A DNA stretch of 64,000 nucleotides from CAVPWP01 sp963709395. Lineage in GTDB: Bacteria > Pseudomonadota > Alphaproteobacteria > Rhodobacterales > Rhodobacteraceae. Shown in pieces: positions 61,019-64,000 of this stretch. The notes under the pieces were generated by a model that did no database searches, was not told the DNA's origin, and saw nothing but the letters and a program-made list of their open reading frames with translations. The position numbers were made by a program, and so were the translations under genes. Position 1 is the stretch's first letter, and each line of letters opens with the position of its first letter. Location of the stretch: contig CAVPWP010000008.1 in the NCBI GenBank assembly GCA_963709395.1, positions 248,001 to 312,000 on the forward strand, in the 5' to 3' direction.

Positions 61019-63224
61019 TCAGGCCGCCATCGCCTGTCCGCCGCCATAGCGGCCATAGAAGGTCTGCCCGGTCTCCGCGAGGTCACGCAGAAGGGCCGGG
61101 GCCTCGAACCGGTCGCCATGCTCAGACTGGAGCTTGTCGCAGATCTCGACCGCGCGAGCCGCGCCGATCATGTCGAGCCACGAGAACGGCCCGCCCGACC
61201 ACGGCGCGAAGCCCCAGCCCAGGATCGCCGCGACATCGCCTTCGCGGATATCCGTCAGCACGCCCGCCTCGAAGGCACGCACCGCCTCCAGCACCTGCGC
61301 CATCAGCAGGCGGTGCTGCACATGGCTGAGGTCCGGCTGGTCTTCGACCATCGGGAACCTGTCGCCCAGTCCCTTCCAGAGAAGGCCGCGCTTGCCGGCG
61401 TCGTCGTAGGTGTAGAACCCCGCCTTTGACTTGCGACCCAGCCTGCCTTCCGCCTCCATCTGGAAGAGCACTCCGGCCGGCGTGTCATCGGGATAGGCGT
61501 CACCCATCGCGGCCTTGGTCGCCCGCGCGATCCGGACGTTGAGGTCGATGGCCGTCTCGTCGATCAGCTGCAACGGTCCGAGCGGCATCCCGACCAGTCT
61601 GGCCGCGTTCTCGATCAGGACGGGATTCACCCCTTCATGCACCATCCGAAGCCCTTCCAGGCCGTAGGGGATGATGCAGCGGTTGGCATAGAAGAACCGC
61701 GCGTCGTTCACCACGATCGGCGTCTTGCGGATCTGGCGCACGAAGTCGAGCGCCTTGGCCACCGCCCGGTCGCCGGTTTCGCGTCCCCGGATGATCTCGA
61801 CCAGCATCATCTTGTCGACCGGGCTGAAGAAGTGGATGCCGATGAACTGGTCTGGCCGCACGGATGCCCGGGCGAGGTCGGAAATCGGCAGCGTCGAGGT
61901 GTTGGTGGCGAAGATGCAGTCCTCGCCGACGACCTCTTCGACCTTGCGCGTGACCTCGGCCTTGATGCCGGGATCCTCGAACACCGCCTCGACGATCAGG
62001 TCGCAGCCCTTGAGCGCGGCATAGTCGGTGGTGGCAAGGATGCGGCCCAGCACCTCGGCCTTTTTCTCGGCCGTGACCTTCTTGCGGCTCATCCCCTTGT
62101 CGAGGATGCCTTCGGAATAGGCCTTGCCGCGGTCAGCCGCGGCCTGTTCCTGGTCGATCAGCACGACCTCGATCCCGGCGTTGGCGGCGACATAGGCGAT
62201 GCCGGCCCCCATCATGCCGGCACCCATGACGCCCAGCTTCCTGACCTTCTGCTCGGGCAGGGCCGGGCGGTTGGCGCCCTTTTCCAGCGCCTCCTTGTTC
62301 ACGAAAAGCGACCGGATCATCGCGCCCGACGAGGGGTTCATCAGGACGTTGGTGAACCAGCGCGCCTCGATCTTGAGCGCCGTGTCGAAGGGCACAAGCG
62401 CGCCTTCGTAGGCTGCCGACAGAAGGGCCTTGGCCGCCGGATAGACCCCTTGGGTCTTGGCATGCACCATCGTCGGCGGCGCCCATGAAGGTCATGAAGC
62501 CCGCGGGATGGTAGGGCGCGCCGCCCGGCATCTTGTAGCCCTTCTGATCCCAGGGCTTGACGATGTCGGCGTCGGTTGCCGTCAGCACCCACTCCTTCGC
62601 GCGCGCCAGAAGCGCGTCGCCCGGCACGACCTCGTCGATCAGTCCCGCGGCCTTGGCCCGGGCCGGATCGCTCAGCTTGCCCTCGAGCAGAAACGGCGCC
62701 GCCGCCATCGCGCCCATCTTGCGCACCAGCCGCGTCGTGCCGCCCATGCCGGGGAAGATGCCGACCATGATCTCGGGCAGGCCGATCTTGGCCTTCGGGT
62801 TGTCGGCCGCGAAGATGCGGTGGCAGGCCAGCGGAATCTCGTAGCCGATGCCAAGGGCGGTGCCGGGCAGGGCGGCGGCGATGGGCTTGCCGCCTTTCAG
62901 CGACTTCGGGTCCATGCCGGCACGTTCGATCTTGCGCAGGATGGCGTGCTTTTCCATCAGCCCGTCGAAGAGGCCGCGGGCCGGGTCGCCGCCGGCCTCG
63001 TCCTTCATCCGTGCGATGATGTTGAGGTCCATGCCGCCGGCAAAGCTGTCCTTGCCCGAGGTGATGACCACGCCCTTCACGGCATCGTCGGCCAACGCCT
63101 GGTCGATCAGCCGGTCGAGTTCGTCGTAGCCTTCCAGGCTCATCACGTTCATCGACTTCGATGGCACGTCCCAGGTGATGGTGGCGACGCCATCGGCATC
63201 CACGTCATAGGTGAAATCGGTCAT
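61019..63224 (-). CDS. fadJ: FadJ-type 3-hydroxyacyl-CoA dehydrogenase/enoyl-CoA hydratase (one frameshift)
   Basis: A 734-residue beta-oxidation multienzyme after removing one extra base near 62482. The N-terminal crotonase domain shows TWDVPSKSMNVMSLEGYDEL, SFAGGMDLNIIARM, GTALGIGYEIPLACHRI and GLPEIMVGIFPGMGGTTRLVRKMG; the NAD domain has VMGAGMMGAGIAYVAANAGIEV, ATNTSTLPISDLA and HFFSPVDKMMLVEII; the C-terminal domain ends with GWGFAPWSGGPFSW. All catalytic motifs are intact, in contrast with the paralogue at 47895-49883. A thiolase gene lies upstream with a cupin gene between. Start ATG overlaps the cupin stop by four bases. Confidence 0.92.
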
Positions 63225-63694
63225 TTGCTGTCTTCCTCAAAGGGGGTGCCGTCCTTGCGGGTGAAGGTGGCCGCGCCGTCCTTCATCTCGACCATGAGAT
63301 CGACATCGCTATAGGTGGCGCGTTCGGGGTTCATGCGCGCGCCGACCACCAGGAAGGCGGCAGGCGCGTCGGTTCTGTTGACGAAGTGATGGCCGTTCGC
63401 GTCACCCGCCGGAAAGGCTGCGCAATCGCCGGGCCGCATGACATGCGCGCCGGTGTCGTCGATCAGCGTGCATTCGCCTTCGGTGACCATGACGAATTCG
63501 TCCTCGCGTTCGTGCCAGTGGCGCAGCGAACTCATCGCGCCGGGCGCCAGCATCACGAGGTTGGCGCCGAACTGCGTCAGCCCGCCCGCCTGCCCAAGCC
63601 GCAGAGAGCTGCGTCCCGCCATCATGTCGGCATAGGGCGCGGGATAGATCGATCCCGTCTTCACCGGGCAACTGTCCTTGTCGATGATCGGCAT
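63221..63694 (-). CDS. Cupin-domain protein between thiolase and fadJ
   Basis: A 157-residue single-domain cupin. Metal ligands appear as RHWHEREDEFVMVTEGE (HxHxxxxE) with a later His in GHHFVNRTDAPAAFLVVG. MNPERATYSDVDLMVE near the end is typical of cupins annotated near beta-oxidation or transcription genes in Rhodobacterales. Activity unknown. It overlaps fadJ by four bases and lies 34 bp after the thiolase gene, so all three are probably co-transcribed. Confidence 0.82.
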   Translation of the reverse strand: MPIIDKDSCPVKTGSIYPAPYADMMAGRSSLRLGQAGGLTQFGANLVMLAPGAMSSLRHWHEREDEFVMVTEGECTLIDDTGAHVMRPGDCAAFPAGDANGHHFVNRTDAPAAFLVVGARMNPERATYSDVDLMVEMKDGAATFTRKDGTPFEEDSK

Positions 63695-63728
63695 GGTCGC
63701 GTCCTTTCTTGCTGTGCGGACGGGACGG

Positions 63729-64000
<272 letters not shown>

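Overview
The window looks like a chromosomal segment of a marine-type Rhodobacterales (Rhodobacteraceae) alphaproteobacterium. The support is roughly two-thirds G+C with strong GC3, the order NDUFA12 - mlaD-like - DUF2155 - aat - accC - accB, an ethylmalonyl-CoA-pathway methylsuccinyl-CoA dehydrogenase, a stand-alone FliM-like protein, a BigR/SqrR-type persulfide module, and FNR-type and RutR-type operator sequences. No rRNA, tRNA, CRISPR array, prophage or intact insertion sequence was found.

Layout. 1-7.5 kb: end of a LolCE permease with lolD, a small cytochrome c behind an FNR-like box, a DUF1194 protein, a beta-barrel protein and a two-gene RND efflux pump. 7.6-17.5 kb: a GT4 glycosyltransferase, an HdeD-like protein, a YbaY-NlpE-META envelope protein, a PLA2-like/GDPD phospholipid cassette, ExoD, a GlcD-type FAD oxidase and a photolyase-like protein with its domains in unusual order. 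17.6-26.7 kb: housekeeping genes clpP, clpX, ridA, mcd, a TauE permease, NDUFA12, mlaD, DUF2155, aat, accC and accB. 26.9-42.6 kb: a reductive pyrimidine-degradation locus (preT, DUF3052, preA, RutR-like repressor, beta-alanine-type aminotransferase, N-carbamoyl-beta-alanine hydrolase, dihydropyrimidinase, PLP decarboxylase, ABC importer with an embedded GNAT). It is interrupted by a lower-GC glycosyltransferase gene. 42.7-47.8 kb: FliM-like protein, sulfur-detoxification module, and two small paralogous proteins flanking a DksA-like zinc-finger protein behind a perfect FNR-type box. 47.9-54.2 kb: a degenerate FadJ paralogue, prpE and maeB. 54.3-57.6 kb: nucleoside salvage cdd-deoB-add-upp. 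57.6-64 kb: SPOR protein, hypothetical, sulfotransferase, Hint-fold protein, fadJ, cupin and the end of a thiolase.

The genes form several physiological units. Pyrimidine nucleosides can be salvaged (cdd, upp, deoB, add), or uracil can be reduced, opened and hydrolysed to beta-alanine and transaminated under a RutR-like repressor. Acyl-CoA and C2/C3 assimilation is represented by mcd, prpE, maeB, fadJ, thiolase and acetyl-CoA carboxylase subunits.

A technical warning governs use of this sequence. About 17 otherwise well-conserved genes are broken by single-base indels (I count about 26 plus one in-frame stop), and almost all are one-base insertions. This is best read as residual consensus error, so frameshifted genes are annotated here as whole coding regions with the break positions given.
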